From: an uncultured Collinsella sp.
GTDB taxonomy: Bacteria > Actinomycetota > Coriobacteriia > Coriobacteriales > Coriobacteriaceae
DNA length: 64,000 nt
Direction: 5' to 3'
NCBI GenBank assembly: GCA_902491395.1
Contig: CABUHO010000007.1
Coordinates: 1-64,000, forward strand
Positions 55,850-64,000 of this stretch are shown here, one piece after another; the first letter of the stretch is position 1, and each line of letters opens with the position of its first letter. The notes under the pieces are model-generated. The model did no database searches, had not been told where the DNA came from, and worked only from the letters and a program-made list of their open reading frames with translations. Made by a program: the position numbers and the translations under genes.

Positions 55850-56827
55850 ATGTACCAGACGCGTAAGATCGGTGTGGTCGGCCAGGGCCACGTAGGAGCA
55901 CATGTCGCCAATAGCCTGCTCATGCAGGGCATTGCCGATGAGCTGTACCTGTGCGATATCAACGAGGCCAAGGTGACGTCCGAGGTCCAGGACCTGCGCG
56001 ACTCCCTTTCGTTTGTCCCGTACAATACCAAGATCGTCAACTGCTACGACCACTACGAGGAGCTGGCCTGCTGCGACGTCATCGTCAACGCTGCCGGTAA
56101 GGTCGCGCTGGCAGCCGGCAACCGCGACGGCGAGCTGTTCTTTACCACCGACGCCGCCCGCACCTTTGCCAAGCGCATCGTCGACGCCGGCTTCGACGGC
56201 ATCTTTGTGAGCATCTCCAACCCCTGCGACGTCGTGTGCACCGAGCTGTGGCACCTGACCGGCTACGATCCCAAGAAGATCATCGGCTCGGGCTGCGGTC
56301 TGGACTCCGCCCGCCTGCGCACCGAGATCTCCAAGAAGGTCGGCGTGAGCCCCAAGTCCATCGACGCCTACATGATCGGCGAGCACGGCTTTAGCCAGCT
56401 GGCCGCCTTTAAGGCAGCAACCATCGCCGGCAAGAGCCTCAACGAGCTTCAGGCCGAGAACTCCGACAAGTACGCCTTCGACCACATGGAGGTCGAGGAG
56501 CTCGCGCGCAAGGGCGGTTATGTTACCTACCAGGGCAAGCAGTGCACCGAGTACGCCGTCGCCAACTCCGCCGCACGCGTCTGCGCTGCCGTGCTGCACA
56601 ACGAGCACGCCGTGCTTTCAGCCTCTACGCTTATGACCGGCCAGTATGGCGAGGAGGGCATCTTCACCTCCTTGCCGTGCGTGATCGGCGCCGAGGGCGT
56701 CGAGGAGGTCTACACGCTCGATCTGTCCGAGTACGAGCTCGAGGGCTTCCACAAGAGCTGCCAGCACATCCGCGACAACATCGCCCAGCTCGACTGGTGG
56801 GACGCCGAGGCCTACGACGCAAAGTAG
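55850..56827 (+). CDS. L-lactate/L-2-hydroxyisocaproate dehydrogenase family
   Basis: 325 residues. An NAD-dependent 2-hydroxyacid dehydrogenase. The Rossmann motif is KIGVVGQGHVGAHVANSLL (6-24), substrate Arg in GLDSARLRTEIS, and catalytic His in MIGEHGFSQL. The specificity loop AGKVALAAGNRDGELFF lacks the usual lactate-dehydrogenase Gln signature. It, and the stretch EELARKGGYVTYQGK, resemble lactobacillar L-2-hydroxyisocaproate dehydrogenase. It may reduce branched 2-keto acids or pyruvate. The start follows GAAAGG. A TACAAT-like -10 box lies at 55806-55811. Confidence 0.87.
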   Translation: MYQTRKIGVVGQGHVGAHVANSLLMQGIADELYLCDINEAKVTSEVQDLRDSLSFVPYNTKIVNCYDHYEELACCDVIVNAAGKVALAAGNRDGELFFTTDAARTFAKRIVDAGFDGIFVSISNPCDVVCTELWHLTGYDPKKIIGSGCGLDSARLRTEISKKVGVSPKSIDAYMIGEHGFSQLAAFKAATIAGKSLNELQAENSDKYAFDHMEVEELARKGGYVTYQGKQCTEYAVANSAARVCAAVLHNEHAVLSASTLMTGQYGEEGIFTSLPCVIGAEGVEEVYTLDLSEYELEGFHKSCQHIRDNIAQLDWWDAEAYDAK

Positions 56828-56868
56828 GCCGTAGGCTGCCGCAACCTTGCGAATCTAAACACGATACT

Positions 56869-56910
56869 AAGCGGGCCGCGCCGGAAATCCCCGGCGCAGC
56901 CCGCTTTTTT
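56869..56910 (+). terminator. Terminator after the hydroxyacid dehydrogenase
   Basis: AGCGGGC-CGCGCCGG pairs with CCGGCGC-AGCCCGCT, then TTTTTT. Confidence 0.9.
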
Positions 56911-56934
56911 GACTCGCGCGACACGCTTGCGAAT

Positions 56935-57116
56935 CGAAGGTGAATACTTTTCCGCGAAGTGAACGAGCAAAAACGAGCCCCCGAAGCATCCACACTTTTC
57001 AGACGCCGTTTCCTGCGGTTTCGCCGAGTTTTTCCTGCAGTTTCGGCACCAAAAAGTGTTGATGCTTCGGGGGTCCAAAATAGGTCGTTCACTTCGCGGA
57101 AAAGTATTCACCTTCG
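56935..57116. repeat. 182-bp foldback element (MITE-like)
   Basis: Perfect 32-bp terminal inverted repeats (56935-56966 and 57085-57116, beginning CGAAGGTGAATAC). An inner perfect 13-bp pair CCCCCGAAGCATC / GATGCTTCGGGGG lies at 56978-56990 and 57061-57073. The centre has two related units, TTCCTGCGGTTTCG and TTCCTGCAGTTTCGG. It fills the gap between the dehydrogenase terminator and the cyclase-like gene. No transposase is present. Confidence 0.85.
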
Positions 57117-57142
57117 TTTTTCGACAGATGGAACAGGGCGCT

Positions 57143-57790
57143 TTAATCCTCAAACCACGCGATTGCGCGAATGGGCGAGCCGTCGCAATCCTCGATTTTG
57201 AGCGGTGCGCAGCTAAACCAGAACAGATCGTCGCCGCAACAGTCCAAGTCCTTTAGATTCTCGATGTTGACGATATCGCATGCGCGGAACAACTTCTTGT
57301 GGCGCGTCAGGTTTTCGTCCGCGATGGGGTCGAGTCCAATTACATCAAAGTCGATGCCCTTGTAGCCGCCGTCGATGATCAGGTCCAACACTTCGTCGTC
57401 CAAGCAAGGATAGTCGCCAAAGTACGCCTCGGTTCCCCAGCGCTTATCCCAACCCAAGTTGAACAGCAAAAACTCGGCCTGGGTCACCTTATCGCCATAG
57501 GGACGGAGTTGCTCCACAGTAATGGCCTCACCCTCGGCGAGCATGCGGCAATCGACAACCAATGCCCTGCCTATAAACTGGCTTGCCGGAAACGCATCGA
57601 GCGTCGTGCGGTCGGCAAACAGATGCGCCGGTGGATCCATATGCGTCCCCGTATGGGTGTACATCTGCATGAGCGTCTCTTTAAATCCGTCGTGCTCGTA
57701 GGTACTCGCTGGCAGCAGCTTGGGTGTATCGGCTCCGGGAAATACCGGCATGTCTTCCCTAATCGTGTGAGTCAAATCAAGCACGCGCAT
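57143..57790 (-). CDS. Cyclase family (kynurenine formamidase-like) metal hydrolase
   Basis: 215 residues. The signature HTGTHMDPPAHL (about residue 47) provides the metal-binding His and Asp of the cyclase/KynB superfamily. DLTHTIREDMPVFPG opens the domain. The start was chosen at MRVLDLTH behind GGGGA. It lies downstream of the SIS deglycase gene, separated by a terminator. The substrate is unknown; tryptophan-pathway function is not implied by the neighbours. Confidence 0.87.
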   Translation of the reverse strand: MRVLDLTHTIREDMPVFPGADTPKLLPASTYEHDGFKETLMQMYTHTGTHMDPPAHLFADRTTLDAFPASQFIGRALVVDCRMLAEGEAITVEQLRPYGDKVTQAEFLLFNLGWDKRWGTEAYFGDYPCLDDEVLDLIIDGGYKGIDFDVIGLDPIADENLTRHKKLFRACDIVNIENLKDLDCCGDDLFWFSCAPLKIEDCDGSPIRAIAWFED

Positions 57791-57828
57791 GTTCAGTCCC
57801 CATTTCTTTCTTGGCAAAGCAAAACGGG

Positions 57829-57855
57829 GCCCGCACTTGGCGGAAGCCCCGTCGT
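57829..57855 (-). terminator. Terminator after the SIS deglycase
   Basis: Minus strand: ACGGGG pairs with CCCCGT around TTCCGCC..GCGG, followed by TTTTG. Confidence 0.7.
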
Positions 57856-57875
57856 GAGAGGTTATTCCCGGTATA

Positions 57876-58844
57876 TTAGTACTGCTCGATGCCCATGTAG
57901 CGACGAACCTCGGGGCTGTGGTCGAAGACCTTGCCGCGGGCGGCGCGCAGCTCGCAGCTCATCGCATAGAAGAAGATTGGCTCCAGGAACGAACGCACGC
58001 TGGCAGGCACTTCGCCCACGCCGTACTCAAGCGCGTCGAGCACCATGATCGTATCGGTGTGCGTGTTGAGGAACGCAAGCGCGCGCTCCTCCATGGGGCG
58101 GCACTCGCCCGCGCCAAGCTGCACAAAGTAGAACACGCCGGGCTCGGTGGCCTCGAAGGGACCGTGGAAGTACTCGCCGGAGTGGATGTAGCAGCAGTGC
58201 TGCCACTGCATCTCCATGAGCGAGCAGATGGCCATGGCGTAGGTCTGGCTAAAGTTGGGGCCGGACCCCAAGATATAGAAGAACTTGTGCTGCTGGCAGA
58301 GCTCGGCAAAGCGGGCGCCCAGCTCGGCGTTGACCTTCTCGCGGGCGGCGGGCAGCAGCGCATCCATCTGCTTGAGGCCCTCATACATGTCGGCGAGTGC
58401 CTCGTAACCCTCCTGCTGGTCGAGCAGCTCGGCAGCCATCAGAGCGCCGATGCCCTGCGGCACCTCGGCCTGTGACACGCCCTCGCCCCACGGATAGACC
58501 CAGGTGGTCCACTTGCCATTGTCGATCTTGGAGCCCTCGCAGTCGGTGAGGGCGACGACCTCGGCGCCGGCGGCCAGCGCCATCTCGCAGCCGTCGACGA
58601 CCTCCTGCGTATTGCCGCTGTGGCTGCAGGCGACGACGAGCGACTTCGGCCCCAGGCTCTTGGGTGTCATCAGGCAGAACTCGCGTGCCGTGTAGACCGT
58701 CGAGGCAAACGTGGTGGCCTCGCGCTTGAGCAGCTCGTTAGCCGGCATCAGGTCGATCATCGAACCGCCGCAGGCGATCCAAAAGACGTTCTCGACCTTG
58801 CCCTTGCGCTCGATAATTTCCCGAATCAGATCATGTGCGTTCAT
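57876..58844 (-). CDS. SIS domain sugar isomerase/deglycase (FrlB-like)
   Basis: 322 residues with two SIS domains: FWIACGGSMIDLMPANELL and VVACSHSGNTQEVVDG in the first, and FYILGSGPNFSQTYAMAICSLMEMQWQHC with HSGEYFHGPFE in the second. The pattern is that of fructosamine-6-phosphate deglycases such as FrlB, which cleave Amadori products to glucose-6-phosphate and an amino acid. No transporter or kinase partner is next to it. Likely regulated by the upstream GntR protein via GTTCTAT repeats at its promoter. Confidence 0.85.
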   Translation of the reverse strand: MNAHDLIREIIERKGKVENVFWIACGGSMIDLMPANELLKREATTFASTVYTAREFCLMTPKSLGPKSLVVACSHSGNTQEVVDGCEMALAAGAEVVALTDCEGSKIDNGKWTTWVYPWGEGVSQAEVPQGIGALMAAELLDQQEGYEALADMYEGLKQMDALLPAAREKVNAELGARFAELCQQHKFFYILGSGPNFSQTYAMAICSLMEMQWQHCCYIHSGEYFHGPFEATEPGVFYFVQLGAGECRPMEERALAFLNTHTDTIMVLDALEYGVGEVPASVRSFLEPIFFYAMSCELRAARGKVFDHSPEVRRYMGIEQY

Positions 58845-58900
58845 GCTGATGCTCCTCCTTGTGTGGCGGCTTTGAACGATAGCAGCTCGTACCTGCAGTC

Positions 58901-58979
58901 GTTCTATGTTGTTCTATTTATAGCACGCAAGCAGTCACCGGTGAAGTCATCACGGCAAATTTGTTCTATGTTGTTCTAT
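58901..58979 (-). promoter_or_regulatory. Promoter of the SIS gene with two GntR operator candidates
   Basis: Minus-strand TTCACC (58940-58945), a 17-bp spacer and TATAAA (58917-58922). A 17-bp sequence GTTCTATGTTGTTCTAT occurs identically at 58901-58917, next to the -10 box, and at 58963-58979, upstream of the -35 box. Each copy holds two GTTCTAT half-sites 10 bp apart. Confidence 0.7.
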
Positions 58980-58988
58980 CTATGGACG

Positions 58989-59753
58989 TTAGATGTCGAA
59001 GACGTAGCGCGAGCCCACGATCTTTTGGCGCCCGAGCAGCAAGGGCCGCTCGTCCGCATCGGTAAAGTACGCCTCCATATAAAAGAGCGGCTCGCCGACC
59101 GGCACCTCCAGCAGCGGGGCCGCCTGAGCATCGGCAAGCGCAATCTCCACGGTGCAGGGGTCGGACTTGTGCGGCGCGCGGCCCGAATGCTCGGCAACGA
59201 GCGCAAAGATTGAGTTATCAGTGAGGTCCTCGGCGGCCAGCGTCTGCAGGTAGGGATGGTCGGCGAGCACAAAGGCGTTGTTCTCGAGCATGACGGGGAT
59301 GCCATCTGCCGTGCGTACGCGCTCGACCACGATAAGCTCGCAGCCGGGCTCCACGTCAAAAAACGCCGCATCCTCGTGCGTCGCCGCGACCACCGTGCGC
59401 GACACCAGACGCGCACCCGGCACCATGTCGTTGGCAGCGCAACCCTCAGTAAAGCTCTGGACGTCGCCCTTCTGGCGAATCTTGCGCTTGAGCTTGGGCG
59501 CACACACAAAGGTGCCCCTCCCCTGCTGACGGTTGAGATACCCCGCGCGCGATAGTTCCTCGATGGCACGGCGCACGGTGACGCGCCCCACGCCGTAGGA
59601 CTTCGCGAGCTCCATCTCGGAAGGAATGCGAGAACCGGTCAGATATACGCCGCGCGCGATCTCGCCCTTCAGGTCATCCATGACCTGCTGGTACAGCGGC
59701 ACGGCGGGCACGTCAGTGCGCTCGGAACGCTCAGTTTTGTTATCGGTTGCCAT
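58989..59753 (-). CDS. GntR/HutC family transcriptional regulator
   Basis: 254 residues. The N-terminal winged helix-turn-helix reads PLYQQVMDDLKGEIARG, then RIPSEMELAKSYGVGRVTVRRAIEELSRAGYLNRQQGRGTF (about 20-85). The C-terminal UTRA effector domain (about 95-250) would bind a sugar phosphate or similar. It is immediately downstream of recQ (2-bp gap, GGAGC site inside the recQ end) and upstream of the SIS gene it probably controls. A paralog lies at 62059-62778. Confidence 0.93.
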   Translation of the reverse strand: MATDNKTERSERTDVPAVPLYQQVMDDLKGEIARGVYLTGSRIPSEMELAKSYGVGRVTVRRAIEELSRAGYLNRQQGRGTFVCAPKLKRKIRQKGDVQSFTEGCAANDMVPGARLVSRTVVAATHEDAAFFDVEPGCELIVVERVRTADGIPVMLENNAFVLADHPYLQTLAAEDLTDNSIFALVAEHSGRAPHKSDPCTVEIALADAQAAPLLEVPVGEPLFYMEAYFTDADERPLLLGRQKIVGSRYVFDI

Positions 59754-59755
59754 CG

Positions 59756-61732
59756 TTATGCTCCATCCCGTGCGTGTTCGGACTCAAACTCTTCAATCGC
59801 CGCCATAAACTGCTCGCCAAAGCTGTCGGCCTTTTTCTCGCCGATGCCGTTGACCTGTATAAGTTCATCGCGTGTCTGCGGGCGCAGACGGCACAGACCG
59901 CGCAGGGCCTTGTCGGAGAAAACCATGTACGGTGCCATCTCGAGCTCGGTCGAGATTTCCTTGCGGAGTGCCCGCAGGCGCTCGAACAGCTCGGCGTCGT
60001 CGCCCACGCGCGGACGCTGATCCAGCTCGGCCTCCTCGCGCAGCAAGTCCACCGCACGACGGGCGCGGGCCGACGCCTTGCGCTTGGACGCGCGGCGTTT
60101 AATGGTAAAGGCAAAGGCCTCGTCCTCGACCTCGCCGGCACGCGGACCCAGGCCGACCACCGGATATTGGCCCTGTGAGGTGGCCAGGTAGCCACGGCCG
60201 CACAGCTGCCCGATGATGTCCTTAATGCGTCCGACCGATTCGCTCGACAGCTCGCCATAGCCGCGATCCTCGTCCAAGTGCATCTGACGAATGCGCTCGG
60301 TATTGCCGCCGTGGAGCACGTCGGCAATGAGCGACTTGCCAAAGCGCATGGGGCGCATGGCAACGTAACGCACGGCAGCACGGGCCATATCGGTCACGTC
60401 CTCGACCTCGAACTGCGTGAGGCAGTTGCTGCAGTTGCCGCAACCCTCGGCCTCGTCCGCCGTGCCGTCCGCGCCCGCCGCCGCATGCTCGGCCGCGGCC
60501 TCGTCGCCAAAGTAGCGCAGCATGTATTCGCGCAGGCAGCCGGTGGTATTACAGTAGCCCTCCATTTGGCTGAGCAGGCGATAGCGGTTCTGGAGCGCCC
60601 ACGCGCGCTGCTCGTCGTCGAGCGCTTCGTCGGCCGCATCGCCGCGGTCAATCAAAAAGCGGCGCATGCGAAAATCGTTGCCGTTCCACAACAGATGGCA
60701 GCTCGCCGGATCGCCATCGCGGCCGGCGCGACCCGCCTCCTGATAGTAGGCCTCGATGCTCTCGGGCACGTTGTTGTGAATCACGTAACGAACGTTGGGT
60801 TTATCGATGCCCATGCCAAAAGCGTTGGTGGCGACCATCACCTGGATATCGTCGTCGATAAAGGCGCGCTGGCTCTGACGGCGGGCATCGTTGCCCATGC
60901 CGGCGTGATAACGGCCCACGCGAATGCCGCTGGGGCCCAGCGCCTCGGCAAGCTCGCCTGCCAGCGCGTCGACCGTCTTGCGGGTGGAGCAGTACACGAC
61001 GCCGCTCTCGCTCGAATGCGCAAACACGTAGTCGCGCACCCATGCGGTCTTGGCCTTGTCGCCCATCTCCTCGCAACCAAAGTAGAGGTTCTTACGGTCA
61101 AAGCCCGTCACCACGGTCGCGGGATTTTGCAAGCCGAGCATTTGCTGAATATCCGCACGCACGCGCTCGGTCGCCGTGGCGGTAAAGGCCGCCACGATGG
61201 GGCGCTGCGGCAGCGAATCGATAAACTCGCGAATCTGCAGGTAGGCGAGGCGGAAATCCTGGCCCCACTGGCTTACGCAGTGCGCCTCGTCAATGGCCAC
61301 GAGCGGCACGCCAATGCCGTCGGCCGCTGCGGCTTCCTGCGCAAAGGCCAGAAAACGTGGCTCGAGCAGGCGCTCGGGCGCCACGTACATAAGCTGGTAG
61401 CGACCTTCGCGTGCACGCTTGAGCACGGTATTTTGCTGAGCCGGCGTAAGGCTGGAGTTGAGATAGCTGGGGCGTGCACCCGCCGCGAGCAGCGCGCGGG
61501 TCTGGTCCTCCATGAGCGACAGCAGCGGGCTCACCACAAAGGTGATGCCAGGCAGCATAAGCGCAGGCACCTGGTAGCAGATGGACTTTCCCGCGCCCGT
61601 GGGCATAACGCCCAGCGCATCGCGGCCGGCAAGAATCGCATCGACCATGCGATCCTGTCCCGGGCGAAACGAGGTGTAGCCAAAATAGGCGCCGAGCGTA
61701 TCGAGCGCCATCTGCTGCATGCTATCGGTCAT
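59756..61732 (-). CDS. recQ: ATP-dependent DNA helicase RecQ
   Basis: A superfamily 2 3'-5' helicase for recombination repair. GDxMPTGAGKS-type Walker A (PTGAGKSICYQ), DEAH box (IDEAHCVSQWGQDFR), motif VI QEAGRAGRDGD, the zinc-binding CGNCSNC, an RQC winged helix, and a C-terminal HRDC domain (about 580-650: ALRGLCRLRPQTRDELIQVNGIGEKKADSFG). The 658-aa length fits RecQ with one HRDC. Head of the recQ-gntR unit. Confidence 0.96.
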   Translation of the reverse strand: MTDSMQQMALDTLGAYFGYTSFRPGQDRMVDAILAGRDALGVMPTGAGKSICYQVPALMLPGITFVVSPLLSLMEDQTRALLAAGARPSYLNSSLTPAQQNTVLKRAREGRYQLMYVAPERLLEPRFLAFAQEAAAADGIGVPLVAIDEAHCVSQWGQDFRLAYLQIREFIDSLPQRPIVAAFTATATERVRADIQQMLGLQNPATVVTGFDRKNLYFGCEEMGDKAKTAWVRDYVFAHSSESGVVYCSTRKTVDALAGELAEALGPSGIRVGRYHAGMGNDARRQSQRAFIDDDIQVMVATNAFGMGIDKPNVRYVIHNNVPESIEAYYQEAGRAGRDGDPASCHLLWNGNDFRMRRFLIDRGDAADEALDDEQRAWALQNRYRLLSQMEGYCNTTGCLREYMLRYFGDEAAAEHAAAGADGTADEAEGCGNCSNCLTQFEVEDVTDMARAAVRYVAMRPMRFGKSLIADVLHGGNTERIRQMHLDEDRGYGELSSESVGRIKDIIGQLCGRGYLATSQGQYPVVGLGPRAGEVEDEAFAFTIKRRASKRKASARARRAVDLLREEAELDQRPRVGDDAELFERLRALRKEISTELEMAPYMVFSDKALRGLCRLRPQTRDELIQVNGIGEKKADSFGEQFMAAIEEFESEHARDGA

Positions 61733-61808
61733 GGTTTCCTAACGTCAGAATCGTCTGCCGCCGATTATACGCCGCCACGGAGACAGCAGCACACGGCCAT
61801 CGCTCAGA

Positions 61809-61891
61809 CTAGTCATTGGGGACGTTCTTAAACGACTAGTCAAACAAGAACGTCCCCAACGACTAGTCATTTAAGAACGTCCCCAATGACT
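61809..61891. repeat. GGGGACGTTC palindrome cluster (copy 2)
   Basis: CATTGGGGACGTTCTTAA (about 61814) is followed by two inverse copies (AAGAACGTCCCCAA and TTAAGAACGTCCCCAATG), each next to GACTAGTC. The family matches 37706-37767. It occupies the gap between recQ and gntR2; the rest of 61733-62058 is the dual-hairpin element. Confidence 0.8.
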
Positions 61892-61936
61892 ACCCCGTTG
61901 TCTCGGCAAAGCCAGCGAGCGCCTGTCATTTGAGCC

Positions 61937-62061
61937 AAGGTGCCGTGAAACGAAAAGGCGCTGACCTTCTGGTCGCGCCTTTGAAATTGAACGGCAGATT
62001 GGCCAAATGCCGGGCGCGCAGCGTCGACCGGTTACGCGGTTTGGTAAAACCGCGTAACCTA
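61937..62061 (-). terminator. Dual-hairpin 3' element after the second gntR (copy 2)
   Basis: Minus strand: GGTTACGCGGTTTT/AAACCGCGTAACC (62030-62059) then AAGGCGC..GCGCCTTTT (61953-61983). About 125 bp similar throughout to 37776-37900, including the spacer ATTGAACG-CAGATTG. Confidence 0.75.
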
Positions 62062-62778
62062 CAGAACGATGACGTAACGAGAACCCACGTAGTACTGCTT
62101 GCCCATCAGGACTGGCTCGCTGTTGGGGCCGATAAAGCCGGCACGCAAGTTAAGCAGCGGGTCGTGCGGGGCAATGCCCAGCTCGGCCGCCTGCTCGGTG
62201 TTGGCGCGAACGGCCTCGACCGTGCGGTAACCAACCGAGACGATCGGGGTACCGCCCACGCGCTCGACCTCGCCAAAGATCGATTTATCCTCAAGGTCGG
62301 CCGTCAGCAGCTCACGATATTCATCAAACGGCACGAAAATGTTCTCCTCAAAGATGGGCTCGCCATCGGCCGTACGCACGCGCTTAATGTGCAGCAACAG
62401 CGCGTCCTTCTGCAGGCCAAAGAACTCCATCTCGTTTTGGCGCGCCGGCACAATCTGGCGATCAATCACGTGCGCGCCCGCCTTCATGCCATTCGATGCG
62501 CACAGCTCGGTAAACGTCTGCAGCGCCGTGGCATGGAACTGGCGGTTGATGTGCGGCGTGGCGACAAAGGTGCCGCGGCCCTGCTGCTTAACTAGATAGC
62601 CATCGGAACACAGTTCCTCGACGGCGCGACGCACCGTGATACGGCTCACCTCGTACTGCTCGGCAAGCTCGAGCTCGGACGGAATACGCTCCTTGGGTGC
62701 ATAAACACCCTTCTCAATCGCATCCTTGATTTCATCGTAAATCTGCTGGTAAAGCGGGGCGTTTTTAGGCGTGGGCAT
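62059..62778 (-). CDS. GntR/HutC family transcriptional regulator
   Basis: 239 residues, a paralog of the 58989-59753 regulator. The winged helix APLYQQIYDEIKDAIEKG, then RIPSELELAEQYEVSRITVRRAVEELCSDGYLVKQQGRGTF, precedes a UTRA domain ending VGSRYVIVL, the same ending as its paralog (VGSRYVFDI). No obvious target operon is adjacent apart from itself and the upstream YitT gene. The promoter has inverted TTATCAAA sites, suggesting autoregulation. Confidence 0.93.
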   Translation of the reverse strand: MPTPKNAPLYQQIYDEIKDAIEKGVYAPKERIPSELELAEQYEVSRITVRRAVEELCSDGYLVKQQGRGTFVATPHINRQFHATALQTFTELCASNGMKAGAHVIDRQIVPARQNEMEFFGLQKDALLLHIKRVRTADGEPIFEENIFVPFDEYRELLTADLEDKSIFGEVERVGGTPIVSVGYRTVEAVRANTEQAAELGIAPHDPLLNLRAGFIGPNSEPVLMGKQYYVGSRYVIVL

Positions 62779-62789
62779 ATCGGGTCACT

Positions 62790-62860
62790 CTTATCAAAAT
62801 AGCAAAATAACTAATACGTATATAACGTCTTTTTATATGTTACCTCAATTTGATAAAACG
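62790..62860 (-). promoter_or_regulatory. Promoter and inverted sites of the second gntR
   Basis: Minus-strand TTGAGG (62843-62848), a 17-bp spacer and TTATAT (62820-62825). TTATCAAAA at ~62791 and TTTGATAAAA at ~62850 are inverted and flank the promoter. The region is unusually AT-rich for this genome. Confidence 0.55.
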
Positions 62861-62882
62861 ATATACCATATACAGCAAATCC

Positions 62883-63890
62883 TTACTTGCCGTCATCCTG
62901 CTGCAAGCTCTCCTGATCGTTCAGACGCGCCTGCCTGCTGGCCATGCGCGCCGGCTTATCCGGATCGGGCACGGCCGTGGGCATGGGCTCGTCGACATGC
63001 CCGCCCCACCAGCCGCCCACAAAGTCGAGCGTGTGGAACACGTTGATCACGGCGCCGGAGTCCACATCGCACACCAGCTTGACGATATCCTGGCTCTCGT
63101 AGGTCGAAACAACGGTGTGCAGCAGGTACATCTTTTCGCGGCTGTACCCGCCGATGACCTCGGCACAGCTAATGCCATGCTGAAAATGGTCAACGTAAGC
63201 AGTCATGATCTCGTCGGCCTTACGCGTCGTGATCTGTAGCGTCACGCGGTCGTAGCGGCGATAGAAGCTGTCGATGGTCTTGGTCGAAATAAACTGGAAC
63301 ACGATGGAATACGCCGCGTTGTCCCATCCAAACATAAAGCCAAAGATCGCCAGGATAGCGCAGTTGAAGCCAAAGATGACGCCCCAGATGGTCTTGCCCG
63401 TGTGGTTGGACACCCACAGCGCGATAAAGTCGGTGCCGCCGGTGGACGCGCCGGACTTAAGCGCGATGGCGGCACCCAGGCCCGAGACCACGCCGCCAAA
63501 GATAATGAGCATGATCTTGTCGCCCAAAAACGGCGCAAAGTGAAAGATGTTGAGAAACAGCGACGAGAGCACAACCTGCATCATCGAGAAGATGACGAAG
63601 CGCTTGCTGATGCCGCTCCAGCACAGGAGCGCCACGGGAATGTTGAGCGCGAGCATGCCGAGCGAGATGTCGATATGGACGCCGCCGAGCGAGGTGACGC
63701 GATCGAGCAGGACCGCGACGCCGGTGAGGCCGCTCGGAAGCAGGTCGGCGGGCTGAATGAACGCCTGGATCAGAAATGTCTGGAGAACGGCGGAAATTGT
63801 GACCGCCACGGCGGTGATGGCGCGGCGGACGATGGTGAGGCGGCCGAGCACGAGCACGCGGTCCGTGAGCTGGTCGATGGCGTTCGCCAC
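62883..63890 (-). CDS. YitT family membrane protein
   Basis: 335 residues. The N-terminal YitT membrane domain (about 15-205) has six or so helices, including QTFLIQAFIQPADLLPSGLTGVAVLL and GASTGGTDFIALWVSNHTGKTIWGVIFGFNCAILAIFGF. A cytoplasmic DUF2179 domain follows (RVTLQITTRKADEIMTAYVDHFQHGIS through YLLHTVVSTYESQDIVKLV). A charged tail ends it. The GTG start follows GAAGGGAGC. Often annotated as a transporter of unknown substrate. The last 110 bp of the window upstream hold no clear gene. Confidence 0.92.
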   Translation of the reverse strand: MANAIDQLTDRVLVLGRLTIVRRAITAVAVTISAVLQTFLIQAFIQPADLLPSGLTGVAVLLDRVTSLGGVHIDISLGMLALNIPVALLCWSGISKRFVIFSMMQVVLSSLFLNIFHFAPFLGDKIMLIIFGGVVSGLGAAIALKSGASTGGTDFIALWVSNHTGKTIWGVIFGFNCAILAIFGFMFGWDNAAYSIVFQFISTKTIDSFYRRYDRVTLQITTRKADEIMTAYVDHFQHGISCAEVIGGYSREKMYLLHTVVSTYESQDIVKLVCDVDSGAVINVFHTLDFVGGWWGGHVDEPMPTAVPDPDKPARMASRQARLNDQESLQQDDGK

Positions 63891-64000
63891 GTAGGCTCCC
63901 TTCGAAGGCAGATGTAGTTGTAGGGCATGTCGGCGATTGTAGCATGGAGCGACAGAGGGCGCCTCAATTCACCCTCTCTCGACAACCATCAGAAGGACCG

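Overview
The window looks like a chromosomal segment of a gut Coriobacteriia species, most likely Collinsella or a close relative. This is inferred from high GC, actinobacterial protein styles, a monoderm-type Tad pilus locus without a secretin, a T-box in front of pheST, and abundant short palindromic intergenic repeats. No BLAST was run. There are no rRNA genes, CRISPR arrays, insertion sequences or prophage genes. Most genes lie on the minus strand.

Layout. Positions 1-11300 hold translation and RNA-maturation genes (tRNA-Arg, serS, proC, rlmH, an SPFH protein, tRNA-Leu, tatD, rsmA, metG, rsmI), a glycoside hydrolase family 5-like protein with an altered active site, and tRNA-Phe. Downstream of both tRNA-Leu and tRNA-Phe, the tRNA 3' end plus its terminator is directly duplicated around a ~125-bp module of small hairpins. 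Positions 11400-21500 hold an orphan ribbon-helix-helix antitoxin beside a toxin remnant, then a complete-looking Tad/Flp pilus operon: cpaB, cpaE/tadZ, tadA, tadB, tadC, flp, four accessory envelope proteins and a terminal DUF192 gene. Positions 21600-31500 hold rsgA, a P-type Ca2+ ATPase behind a leader hairpin that buries its ribosome-binding site, pyruvate kinase, a zinc-dependent phospholipase C-like protein and an ECF cobalt/nickel importer. The importer's leader ends in a terminator and may be a riboswitch.

Positions 31800-43200 hold pheT and pheS with a T-box reading UUC, an M32 carboxypeptidase, glmM, a DUF4012 envelope protein, an EamA transporter and tRNA-Val. Positions 43500-49400 are accessory: a DUF5710 protein, a divergent Sau3AI-like restriction-modification pair whose methylase promoter contains GATC sites, an unknown protein, and an AlbA_2/ATPase-type regulator beneath an array of TTATCTCTC sites. 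Positions 49900-64000 hold an M16C protease, hicAB with a palindromic operator over its -10 box, fthC, metA (Glu111 type), an L-2-hydroxyacid dehydrogenase, and a recQ-gntR-SIS deglycase-cyclase cluster. A second GntR regulator and a YitT membrane protein close the window.

Several families of structured intergenic repeats recur: large nested palindromes, GGGACAGGTT and GGGGACGTTC palindromes, dual-hairpin 3' elements and a 182-bp foldback. With the tRNA-tail modules, they are the least explained content of the window.
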